Assembly: GCA_026874595.1 (NCBI GenBank)
Contig: CM049308.1
Coordinates: 20,687,867 to 20,751,866, forward strand
DNA: 64,000 bases
Direction of reading: 5' to 3'
DNA from: Sipunculus nudus
Lineage: Eukaryota; Annelida; Sipuncula; Golfingiida; Sipunculidae
In this document: piece by piece, positions 1 to 10,600 of the stretch
How the letters are laid out: every line of letters begins with the position of its first letter
Numbering within the stretch: position 1 is the first letter of the stretch
The notes under the pieces: generated by a model
What the model was told of the DNA's origin: nothing
Database searches by the model: none
Seen by the model: the letters and a program-made list of their open reading frames with translations, nothing else
Translations under genes and position numbers: made by a program

Positions 1-3000
1 GTGGCACATATACTTCGGGTGTGTAAGGCCCACCACATTCACTCTCTGATGGAGCTTGGTCATACACTGATCTGTCCTTAATATTAATAACTAAAAGACA
101 CTTAAAGACACACTAGACAATAATTTTAATCAAGTATAAAGCAGGCAAAAGGTACAGATCATGTCCCTATCATATAGTGAGTGAAGGAAGTGGCACATAT
201 ACTTCGGGTATGTAAGGCCCACCACATTCCCTGTCTGACGGAGCTTGGTCATACACTGATCCGTCCTTAATATTAATAACTAAAAGACACTGAAAGACAC
301 ACAAGACAATAATTTTAATCAAGTATAAAGCAGGAAAAAAGTACAGACCATGTCCCTATCATATAGTGAGTGAAGGAAGTGGCACATATACTTCGGGTGT
401 GTAAGGCCCACCACATTCACTGTTTGATGGAGCTTGGTCATACACTGATCTGACCTTAATATTAATAACTAAAAGACACTTAAAGACACACTAGACAATA
501 ATTTTAATCAAGTATAAAGCAGGCAAAAGGTACAGATCATGTCCCTATCATAGAGTGAGTGAAGGAAGTGGCACATATACTTCGGATGTGTAAGGCCCAC
601 CACATTCACTGTCTGACGGAGCTTGGTCATACACTGATCCGTCCTTAATATTAATAACTAAAAGGCACTGAAAGACACACAAGACAATAATTTTAATCAA
701 GTATAAAGCAGGAAAAAAGTACAGACCATGTCCCAATCATATAGTGAGTAAAGGAAGTGGCACATATACTTCGGGTGTGTAAGGCCCACCACATTCACTG
801 TTTGATGGAGCTTGGTCATACACTAATCTGACCTTAAAGTTAATAACTAAAAGACACTGAAAGACACACTAGACAATAAGTATAAAGCAGGAAAAAGGTA
901 CAGATCATGTCCCTATCATAAAGTGAGTGAAGGAAGTGGCAGATATACTTCGGGTGTGTAAGGCCCACCACATTCACTGTCTGATGGAGCTTGGTCATAC
1001 ACTGATCTGTCCTTAATATTAATAACTAAAAGACACTAAAAGACACACTAGACAATAATTTTAATTAAGTATAAAGCAGGCAAAAGGTACAGATCATGTC
1101 CCTATCATAAAGTGAGTGAAGGAAGTGTCACATATACTTCGGGTGTGTAAGGCCCACCACATTCACTGTCTGATGGAGCTTGGTCATACACTGATCTGTC
1201 CTTAATATTAATAACTAAAAGACACTAAAAGACACACTAGACAATAATTTAAATCAAGTATAAAGCAGGCAAAAGGTACAGATCATGTCCCTATCATAAA
1301 GTGAGTGAAGGAAGTGGCAGATATACTTCGGGTGTGTAAGGCCCACCACATTCACTGTCTGATGGAGCTTGGTCATACACTGATCTGTCCTTAATATTAA
1401 TAACTAAAAGACACTAAAAGACACACTAGACAATAATTTTAATCAAGTATAAGGCAGGCAATAGGTACAGATCATGTCCCTATCATATAGTGAGTGAAGG
1501 AAGTGGCAGATATACTTCGGGTGTGTAAGGCCCACCACATTCACTGTCTGATGGAGCTTGGTCATACACTGATCTGTCCTTGATATTAATCACTAAAAGA
1601 CACTAAAAGACACACTAGACAATAATTTTAATCAAGTATAAAGCAGGCAAAAGGTACAGATCATGTCCCTATCATATAGTGAGTGAAGGAAGTGGCACAT
1701 ATACTTCGGGTGTGTAAGGCCCACCACATTCACCGTCTGACGGAGCTTGGTCATACACTGATCTGTCCTTAATATTAATAACTAAAAGACACAGAAAGCC
1801 ACACTAGACAATAATTTTAATCAAGTATAAAGCAGGAAAAAAGTACAGACCATGTCCCTATCATATAGTGAGTGAAGGAAGTGGCAGATATACTTCGGGT
1901 GTGTAAGGCCCACCACATTCACTGTTTGATGGAGCTTGGTCATACACTGATCTGACCTTAATATTAATAACTAAAAGACACTAAAAGACACACTAGACAA
2001 TAATTTTAATCAAGTATAAAGCAGGCAAAAGGTACAGATCATGTCCCTATCATATAGTGAGTGAAGGAAGTGGCACATATACTTCGGGTGTGTAAGGCCC
2101 ACCACATTCACTCTCTGATGGAGCTTGGTCATACACTGATCTGTCCTTAATATTAATAACTAAAAGACACTTAAAGACACACTAGACAATAATTTTAATC
2201 AAGTATAAAGCAGGCAAAAGGTACAGATCATATCCTTATCATATAGTGAGTGAAGGAAGTGGCACATATACTTCGGGTGTGTAAGGCCCACCACATTCAC
2301 TCTCTGATGGAGCTTGGTCATACACTGATCTGTCCTTAATATTAATAACTAAAAGACACTTAAAGACACACTAGACAATAATTTTAATCAAGTATAAAGC
2401 AGGCAAAAGGTACAGATCATGTCCCTATCATATAGTGAGTGAAGGAAGTGGCACATATACTTCGGGTGTGTAAGGCCCACCACATTCACTGTTTGATGGA
2501 GCTTGGTCATACACTGATCTGACCTTAAAGTTAATAACTAAAAGACACTGAAAGACACACTAGACAATAAGTATAAAGCAGGAAAAAGGTACAGATCATG
2601 TCCCTATCATAAAGTGAGTGAAGGAAGTGGCAGATATACTTCGGGTGTGTAAGGCCCACCACATTCACTGTCTGATTGAGCTTGGTCATACACTGATCTG
2701 TCCTTAATATTAATAACTAAAAGACACTAAAAGACACACTAGACAATAATTTTAATCAAGTATAAAGCAGGCAAAAGGTACAGATCATGTCCCTATCATA
2801 TAGTGAGTGAAGGAAGTGGCTGATATACTTCGGGTGTGTAAGGCCCACCACATTCACTGTCTGATGGAGCTTGGTCATACACTGATCTGTCCTTGATATT
2901 AATAACTAAAAGACACTAAAAGACAGATTAGACAATAATTTTAATCAAGTATAAAGCAGGCAAAAGGTACAGATCATGTCCCTATGATATAGTGAGTGAA

Positions 3001-3807
3001 GGAAGTGGCACATATACTTCGAGTGTGTAAGGCCCACCACATTCACTGTCTGATGGAGCTTGGTCATACACTGATCTGTCCTTAATATTAATAACTAAAA
3101 GACACTAAAAGACACACTAGACAATAATTTTAATCAAGTATAAAGCAGACAAAAGGTACAGATCATGTCCCTATCATAAAGTGAGTGAAGGAAGTGGCAG
3201 ATATACTTCGGGTGTGTAAGGCCCACCACATTCACTGTCTGATGGAGCTTGGTCATACACTGATCTGTCCTTAATATTAATAACTAAAAGACACTAAAAG
3301 ACACACTAGACAATAATTTTAATCAAGTATAAAGCAGGCAAAAGGTACAGATCATGTCCCTATCATATAGTGAGTGAAGGAAGTGGCAGATATAATTCGG
3401 GTGTGTAAGGCCCACCACATTCACTGTCTGATGGAGCTTGGTCATACACTGATCTGTCCTTGATATTAATAACTAAAAGACACTAAAAGACAGACTAGAC
3501 AATAATTTTAATCAAGTATAAAGCAGGCAAAAGGTACAGATCATGTCCCTATCATATAGTGAGTGAAGGAAGTGGCACATATACTTCGGGTGTGTGAGGC
3601 CCACCACATTCACTGTCTGATGGAGCTTGGTCATACACTGATCTGTCCTTAATATTAATAACTAAAAGACACTGAAAGACACACTAGACAATAATTTTAA
3701 TCAAGTATAAAGCAGGAAAAAAGTTCAGTTCATGTCCCTATCATAAACTGAGTGAATTTAAGGAAGTGGCACATATACTTTGGGTGTGTGAGGCCCACCA
3801 CATTCAC
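1..3807. repeat. 189-bp satellite array, about 20 head-to-tail units
   Basis: Units begin at 1, 190, 379, 568 and so on, each opening with GTGGCACATATACTTCGGGT and closing with AGTGAGTGAAGGAA. The period is 189 bp, with a shorter variant (about 177 bp) lacking an internal ATTTTAATCAA-like piece, seen near 860 and 2570. Units are mostly over 90% identical by eye, with recurring variant classes (GGCACATA versus GGCAGATA; TGTTTGATGG versus TGTCTGACGG). The array starts before base 1 and decays at 3760-3807. No reading frame is conserved across units, so I treat it as noncoding satellite. Unit length is close to a nucleosome repeat, which is typical of animal satellites. Confidence 0.97.
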
Positions 3808-4868
3808 ATATAGTATTTTAACATCATTTTAAATATTTCATTCTATTTTGATTAATTTTTAATTTTAACATTATTAAGGAACATGTTTAGTTTAAGTGCC
3901 ATAGATATTATTCTGCACATATACACTGTTTACACAGGTACATTATAAAAATGTTATCCTATAGACAGATTGTCTTGACAAGCAGTGGCAGGTAGTTCTC
4001 ACTTGAACCGAATGTTGCTGCATGGTTATGTTAAGGAAATGTCAGTGTATGTTTAATGTTTGAAGTTCTTAAGTAAACCCAAAACATCCATGCTCATGTA
4101 ATGTTATTATAGTAGGAATATAGAAAAAACATTAAATCATCCTAATTTACATAATTGAAAAAAAAAATATACAATAAGTATTTTAGCAAGGTTATAAGAC
4201 CAAGAATCTTTACTATATCCATGTAATATTAAGATATGCCCAGCAATTAAGGGTCATTAAATGAATAGGAGATCTTTGATCTTGTTTAAGGCTGCCACTC
4301 CAGATCCATCTATAACCATGAGGGGTAGCACATTCAAGGTCAGGCTGGATGGAATAAACATCCTGAGTGAACTCGCGAGGCCTGGTTCTCTAATACATGT
4401 CAACTACATATCTGAAAAAAAGTAGTCATGGGACACAATGTCCAGGTGCCAAAGGGTGTCATGTCCTTGGCTACGGAATTCAAGTTAGTGTGAAAAGAAC
4501 TAACTCACAAATAAAATTTAGAAGTACTGCTTGTGTAACTGAGCAGTTCTGTTGTACCATGCAACAAAGATCAATAATATGGGATATGAGGACCCTCGCA
4601 CAATTGTAATTATCCAAATAAGATGTAGCAATACACGTGACATTCTTTGTAGATAATGCATTGTATAGATGGATGGATACGAGCACTATATTTTTAATGA
4701 CTAATGAGTTCTCTCATTTTTTTCTTTGCAATGAATAGTCCTTTCCCTATATCACTTTGTAATGTATATATTAACATCTAAATGGATAAATCAATGCATG
4801 GACTTTTTTTTCAATTACAAACAGAACTGTCTAATAATTTCTATTAAAACCAAATTCTTCGTAAGTTG

Positions 4869-4925
<57 letters not shown>

Positions 4926-5507
4926 ATCATAATACAGGGTATTAATAAATAATTAAGGAATATTTTTTCATGTGAAATTGTCAGTCAAAAATGACACTTT
5001 TAATGTCATATAAAAGACATATAAAACCGTAAATAAAAAGTTCTATATGTTCTTTTTTTCATTTTGTAAACCGTAGACTTTTTATATGTTTTCTGAGAAC
5101 GTGCAAACATATAATTTCATTACTGCTATTTTTGCAATTATAAAAGTATGATCTTTTGGCATTATTTTATGGTGTGTTCCCGAAAAATATGTATTTTATT
5201 CTAATTTGGAAATTACTTATATTTTTAATATAAATTCAGATTAAATATATGTTTATTTAACATTTGTCGTTGTTATTAATGCGTAGACAGAATTCATCAT
5301 GGGGAGGTTTGCTGGCTGAAATGATTTTAATATTATTAACTGGACCCCTGCACACATGCAATCCCAAGTACAGAATTTCCATTGATCCAGCCAGGTATTT
5401 TGCCTTTTAATTTTAATCAAATACACTTTAATGGATTTTCTGATAATCTGGTAAAGGTGTTCTAAAATACCATATGCACTTAACCTATTCAGAAACTGAC
5501 GAGTACG
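3808..5507. other. AT-rich intergenic DNA
   Basis: No gene was recognised here. Short open frames (for example 4397-4609) resemble no known protein and lack splice context. It contains a TA microsatellite (next entry) and several A/T-rich runs. Confidence 0.6.
4869..4922. repeat. (TA)n microsatellite
   Basis: About 26 perfect TA dinucleotides in a row. Similar TA tracts recur within introns of the gene (34300-34329, 38425-38492, 40892-40940). Confidence 0.97.
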
Positions 5508-6066
5508 GGTGCCTTTCCATACATGCGGATTTTCACCTGCGCGGGACCCGCATGCGGGTGACCAGTAAGTTGGGATAAACGCATGCACTAATAATCATAA
5601 TTTCTCAAATTTTAGTGTAATGTGTTAAGAAAGTTGTTCAATTTAAACATTTATATTAATTGATGAGGCAGATTGAAGCGGATTAATATACGATATCACC
5701 AGCCAGGCTTGAATGGTGGCTATTTCCTGTCACACTGTAGCTAAAGCTGGCCCCGGGCCGTATATCGCAATGAAGACTGGTCGTTATTTTTTTATGCAGT
5801 CTAATAAGCTCTTTCAACTACTTTTTCTTTTCAAAGACAATGACACATGCCTACTACACATGCCTGCTACTGATATACACATGTAGCGTCCGCATGCGGG
5901 CCCCCGCAGAAATCCAACACTGCTGGATCCGCATGCGGGACCCGCGAGGGTCCCGCGCTGGACCCGCGCGGGGACCCGCACGTATGGAAAGGGGACAATG
6001 ATGACACACTTGTTGGATTTCAACCGTGAGGGCCCGCGCGGGGGCCCGCATGTATGGAAAGGCACC
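5508..6066. mobile_element. MITE-like element with perfect terminal inverted repeats and GC-rich 3' half
   Basis: The ends are perfect inverted copies over 21 bp: the left begins GGTGCCTTTCCATACATG and the right ends CATGTATGGAAAGGCACC. The 3' part (5888-6066) is very GC-rich compared with its surroundings and is built from CCGCATGCGG / GGGACCCGC palindromes. A partial copy of the terminus recurs at 5977-5995, and a similar GC-rich patch lies just inside the left end. No transposase is encoded. A target-site duplication is not obvious, so I do not assign a superfamily. Confidence 0.7.
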
Positions 6067-6087
6067 TTACTTTTTCTTAATACTTAC

Positions 6088-6382
6088 ACTGGTGGAAAAA
6101 AGGTATTTTAATAGGTATGAAAAGGTTTTTTTAAGTGTCCAAATAAGAATATCTGATTTAAGGTATTTTGAAATACCCTTTGTAAAATACCTTATTAAAT
6201 ATAAGGGTTTTTTAAGTGTCCAAATACCCTTTTATAAAATAACTTATTCAAGTATTTGTGAATTACCTTTAATAAGGTATTTTATAAAAGGGTATTTCAA
6301 AATACCTTAGAAAGGGTATTCGTATTTGGACACTTAAAAACCCTTTTCATACCTATTAAAAACCTTTTCTTCTAACAGTGAA
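6088..6382. mobile_element. Foldback MITE with about 60-bp terminal inverted repeats
   Basis: The left arm (from CACTGGTGGAAAAAAGG) and right arm (ending CTTCTAACAGTG) are inverted copies over about 60 bp; both contain AATAGGTATGAAAAGG and AAGTGTCCAAATA in the matching orientation. The centre is also made of short self-complementary AAGGTATTT/AAATACC blocks, so the whole element could fold into one long hairpin. No coding capacity. Superfamily unassigned. Confidence 0.75.
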
Positions 6383-7167
6383 TAAACGCTTGAGGAACAG
6401 GCTATATGATGCCGAAATGCCTCAATATTGTCCTTAGTCCTTTTTAAGTTTCACAATGTCCAAACAAATTTACACGGTAGTTGGAATATAAACGTGTTAC
6501 ATATACAATATTCAACCGCATTATAAAGATTTTATGATATTTAGAAAATGCTTGTCCAAAATGAATTGTACGAATGCAGTTGGCCCTCTGCGTTTTGATA
6601 AAGACAACCGGCGAATTATTTTTTGTACATGCACCATTACAAATATCAACAAACAAAATATCCTGTTATCTGACGTGTAGCTTGTTACATAAAGATAATC
6701 ACTTGACACATTTATAAAGAAAAATAAAAAACGCCTATACCACGATGCCCGGGTTTTCCGTTTTGTTCATATAATACCCGAACGCAATGAATCTGGCGGC
6801 AAAACAAACAAACTAGAGTTTGTAAATTACAATTGATGGTGTTGTTCAACATTAACATGCTCTCACCAACAAACTGCTAGTGGCCTGCACAATTTTGCTA
6901 ACATGAGCCTCTGGGTTTATTTTATGTAGAGAGCGTATTATATTTTAAATGTTGCTTTTTACACAGAAAAGCAGTATTAATACAGAGGCCATGTTGGTTC
7001 TGGCGTGAAACCTACAAGACATTGATTTGCTTGAATGAGAGCGCGGACTGTATACATACCATGTACTGTCAAGCAGGGATAAAAATATGTTGATATCTAC
7101 AACACATAGCACTTACAATATTCACTGTGACCCCATTACACACATGAATGCCTGAGCCTCTGTGTTA
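6383..7167. other. Upstream flank of XDH copy 1; homologous to the copy 2 upstream region from about 6788
   Basis: No gene. From about 6788 onward (CGGCAAAACAAACAAACTAG) the sequence matches 50496-50880, upstream of the second XDH copy. That sets the left boundary of the duplicated block. The matched stretch includes ACATTAACATGCTCTCACCAAC and probably carries the shared promoter, although no TATA box or initiator was convincing. Confidence 0.6.
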
Positions 7168-7449
7168 GGCCAAAAAAAAAAAAATAAAAAGGTATGGTTC
7201 TCATGTACTATTTTTTTATTCAGAAATCACTGCTGGCGGGCGGTATTTTATTTATTTTTTACCTTTTTTTTAAGTTTTGATAAAAATGTTTTACGATCAG
7301 GGAAAGCATGAAACTAACAGGTATCAAAATTGTATTATTTTATCTTCTTGAAAGATGAAAATCAAAATAAAAATGTTTGATGTGGGGGGGTTACAATTGA
7401 CGTGGGCGGTGCCTTAGAACCATACCTTTTATTTTATTTTTTTTTTGCC
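7168..7449. mobile_element. Harbinger-like MITE inserted just upstream of XDH copy 1
   Basis: The ends GGCCAAAAAA and TTTTTTTGCC are the outer parts of long inverted repeats (the inner part includes AAAAAGGTATGGTTCT on the left and AGAACCATACCTTTT on the right). A TTA triplet flanks both sides (7165-7167 and 7450-7452). TWA-type target duplications with GGCC-starting ends are typical of PIF/Harbinger elements. The matching position in copy 2 (about 50880-50905) lacks the element, giving a natural empty site. It ends about 70 bp before the start codon at 7521, so it may affect transcription or the 5' UTR. Confidence 0.7.
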
Positions 7450-7520
7450 TTAGACGAACGGGATAAACGCGACACAGCACACGACTGAAAACTGATACCA
7501 AAAGCAGCTGATTTACGACA

Positions 7521-7574
7521 ATGGCGGGCTTCAAGACGACCGCGGTCCTTGTGCTGTTTGTGAATGGACAGAAG
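7521..7574 (+). CDS. XDH-like: XDH copy 1 exon 1 (residues 1-18)
   Basis: Encodes [18 protein letters not shown], the N-terminal strand of the plant-ferredoxin-like 2Fe-2S domain (compare LVFFVNGRKV in vertebrate XDH). The donor is GTGAGA, phase 0. Copy 2 differs by two bases (F4I plus one silent). Confidence 0.92.
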
Positions 7575-7593
7575 GTGAGACAGGTTTGGTATT

Positions 7594-7633
<40 letters not shown>

Positions 7634-10600
7634 GTATATATATATTCAATTGGTTAACTTTAGCAATGTATAACAATATTAAGCTATCACTGAAGGGGTC
7701 CACTGGCAAGACTTAAGTTAAGATCTCATCTTAATATACAGCAATCTCATTGAAATTGTAATGGACTCCAAAACAAGCTACCGAAAACCTTCTTTGTGAA
7801 CAGAACCTACAATAAAATAATTTCCTTTGTTATCAGATTCCAAGACATATAACGGGATATTTATTTTGATTATACTAAAGTATTTTTTTGTAATTAGGTG
7901 ATATATACTGTAAGCTAGTCAAGAACTGAACGCTGACGAGCCTCACTAACCGGGGGAAGGAGGGTTGTGAGACCCGTTGTGAGGCCCGTCAGTGTCCAGT
8001 TCTGTACTAACCGTAGGCTTACTTTTAAGACGATTAAATGAGGCAGTTAGTGCATACAATATCCTAAATTTTCAAAATAGGTTTCGTTGAATAAGGAAAA
8101 AAATATACTATACACTGAATGGCTTGTCCAAGTTTTAAAAATGTTATAGTTTTTGAACTAGCCTCTGGAAAATTTTTCATGTGATTACAATGTATGTAAC
8201 TATATGTATGTTTTCATACGTTTGTAGGTGACGGAAACTGATTTGGACCCAAGTACTACACTCATCAAGTTCCTCAGAGACCGCTGTATCCTTTAATCAG
8301 TGATTAACATAACTCGATACTTCGCCTTGCAAAGTAACACTACACCCTACCTTTCCTATATATGGACAAATTTCATATAACTTTTTTTTGTTTTGCCGTA
8401 ATGCTACGCATTTGATATTTGGTAATATGTCGATTATCACGCAAAACACGAGCTATATGTAATAATATTATCATAACTTTACACAACGCCATTTGACTTT
8501 CCGGTAGACTGGTCCCAACTCCAATATGTATATATAAGAGAAAGATAAACATATCGATTGCTCGGGGAAGTTGCCAAAAGTTTACTCTACATTTCATGTG
8601 AAATTAATTATTAGATTAATAGATATTAATGATAAATCAATACTACCTACAGTGGAATGTAAAACCTATTCATTATTTCGTATAAACATGCATCCATGAT
8701 TCAATTTTTGTGCAATAACTCCCTTTTAACTTTTAAAACTAGAAATGACAAAAAAAGTTATCTTACAAGAACTCTTCACGGATAAAAAGCTAGGCCCGCG
8801 TGAGCGTCCATGACAATCGGTATGAGCGTGCACATTGGAGTTGGAACCAGTCTACCCGGAGTACTGAAGATGGCGTTGTGCGCCCGTCTCTATGATTGGC
8901 TGAGGGTCATAATAGGGCGGGGTACCTGTCTAGGTGCGTCTCTGTATAGTCAGCCTGACGCAATATTTTCACTTTATATTATCATTGTAAATAAAGGTGA
9001 TCTGCATGCATACCTGACCACATATTGAAAGTTCCGGCACATTGGTCTGAGAGACCAAACTGAACTCTGTTTACAAATGTGGAGAAAGTGGCGCCTCATG
9101 TGATTCGTTTGAGAACTATGAGCCAAGTTCTATCTCAGTCTGAAGATGGCAGCATCTCCTGGAGCAAACTGTGGCAAAGGCACACCTCTCACAGCATCTT
9201 GTGTCAAAATTTTCTGCCTACACATAATTGACAAGTGCTCTAATTGGCGCTTACACCTACATGTATAATTGCCTCCTTCAAGTGGCGGGGGTTATGTTTT
9301 TGGTAGATTTGGTTTGTCTGTTAGCGGGATAAATCAAAAAGTTGCCAAACGGAGTTTGATGAAATTTTAAGGATAGCTCGGTAATGGTACATTAAACAAT
9401 GGATAAAATGTTTTGGATGATCCTTGCGTCAATAAGCCCGGAATGAGCGTTATGGCATATTTGTTTACACGGGGACGTAGCAGGTGGCGATATGGCCATA
9501 TTTGTGACAGTCATGACGTCACAGAGGACAATGACGTCACTCTACATGTACGTGCCGTTTACCTGAAAGGTGTCACACTGCGCAGACTCGGACTCTCAAG
9601 AGTACGACACTGCTGTCTAGGGATTGTTGGAGTCAAAATTTGACTCTAATAATGCACCGCGCGGCATCAACATGTACACTGACAGCGGAAATACATAAGT
9701 GGTGAAAAGGAGCCAAAGTAGTCCGTTAAAATGCGTTGAATTTTGTGTAAAGTAGTTCTACGTCATGTAAAACGAATTTACTTTTGCTTTATTAATGCTG
9801 AAATGCCGTGGTTGGCGTCTTATCGGCACTGCTGGACAGTACATTCCTCCATGGTACACTTTCAGTGTCTATGGCTGCGTTTTATGTTCGTTAGAGAACA
9901 GTGACGTCACAATGACGTCACAATGTTCGGTCGCGCGTCACCTTCAATTGACTGACGTCATAAGTTTGACTGGCTTTTTTATTATCAGTTCTCAGACAAG
10001 GAATAATTCGTAAACGCTGTGATCTGTTTTGTCATATTTTAGATTGTCTCATACAAAATCACAGGTAGTCGGCGGAATAGCTCCTGCAACCTTTGGACAA
10101 AAAAGGTTTACACTGCTTTATACGTATAAAAATTTATCCCAGAAAAACATGCTGACACGGGTACTGGGACGTATTTTATAGGTGCATAATATATACGGAG
10201 CTGAACTTCGGCAAGTTAAGGGAACCCACAATTTTAGCTCAGTTGACGTCTTACTAATAGCTGATAAGTAACCCGGTATATATATGTGCTGTAGTTATGG
10301 TTAATTGTCCGTCCGTTAATTTCGTGTTTAGAGAATTTGGTACCAGGCTACACTTGTCAAGTAGTTCGGTCCTTCCCACAGTGCCCAAACTGAAGAGATT
10401 CGTTTTGAGTAGGAACGACCTCTGGCGGAAGAGTGGAAAGGTGTCAGTAAATCAACGTACAGCATGGGGCCCAAGGTTTGTTGTTCGTTGTTTTATAGTC
10501 CTCGACCCTGTTGTTATAAGAAAGTAAATGACTTAACCCCCCCCCCGGGAGATAGACCCAAAAACCCGACTTTGGCAAGCCCGAGATGTTTAAAGTCTGT

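Noticed and set aside
1-3807. CRISPR-like array or coding repeat
   Set aside because: Units are contiguous 189-bp repeats without repeat/spacer alternation, in a eukaryotic context, and no frame is conserved across units.
5814-6065. Minus-strand open frames rich in Arg/Pro/Gly
   Set aside because: They lie wholly inside the GC-rich palindromic end of the 5508-6066 element.
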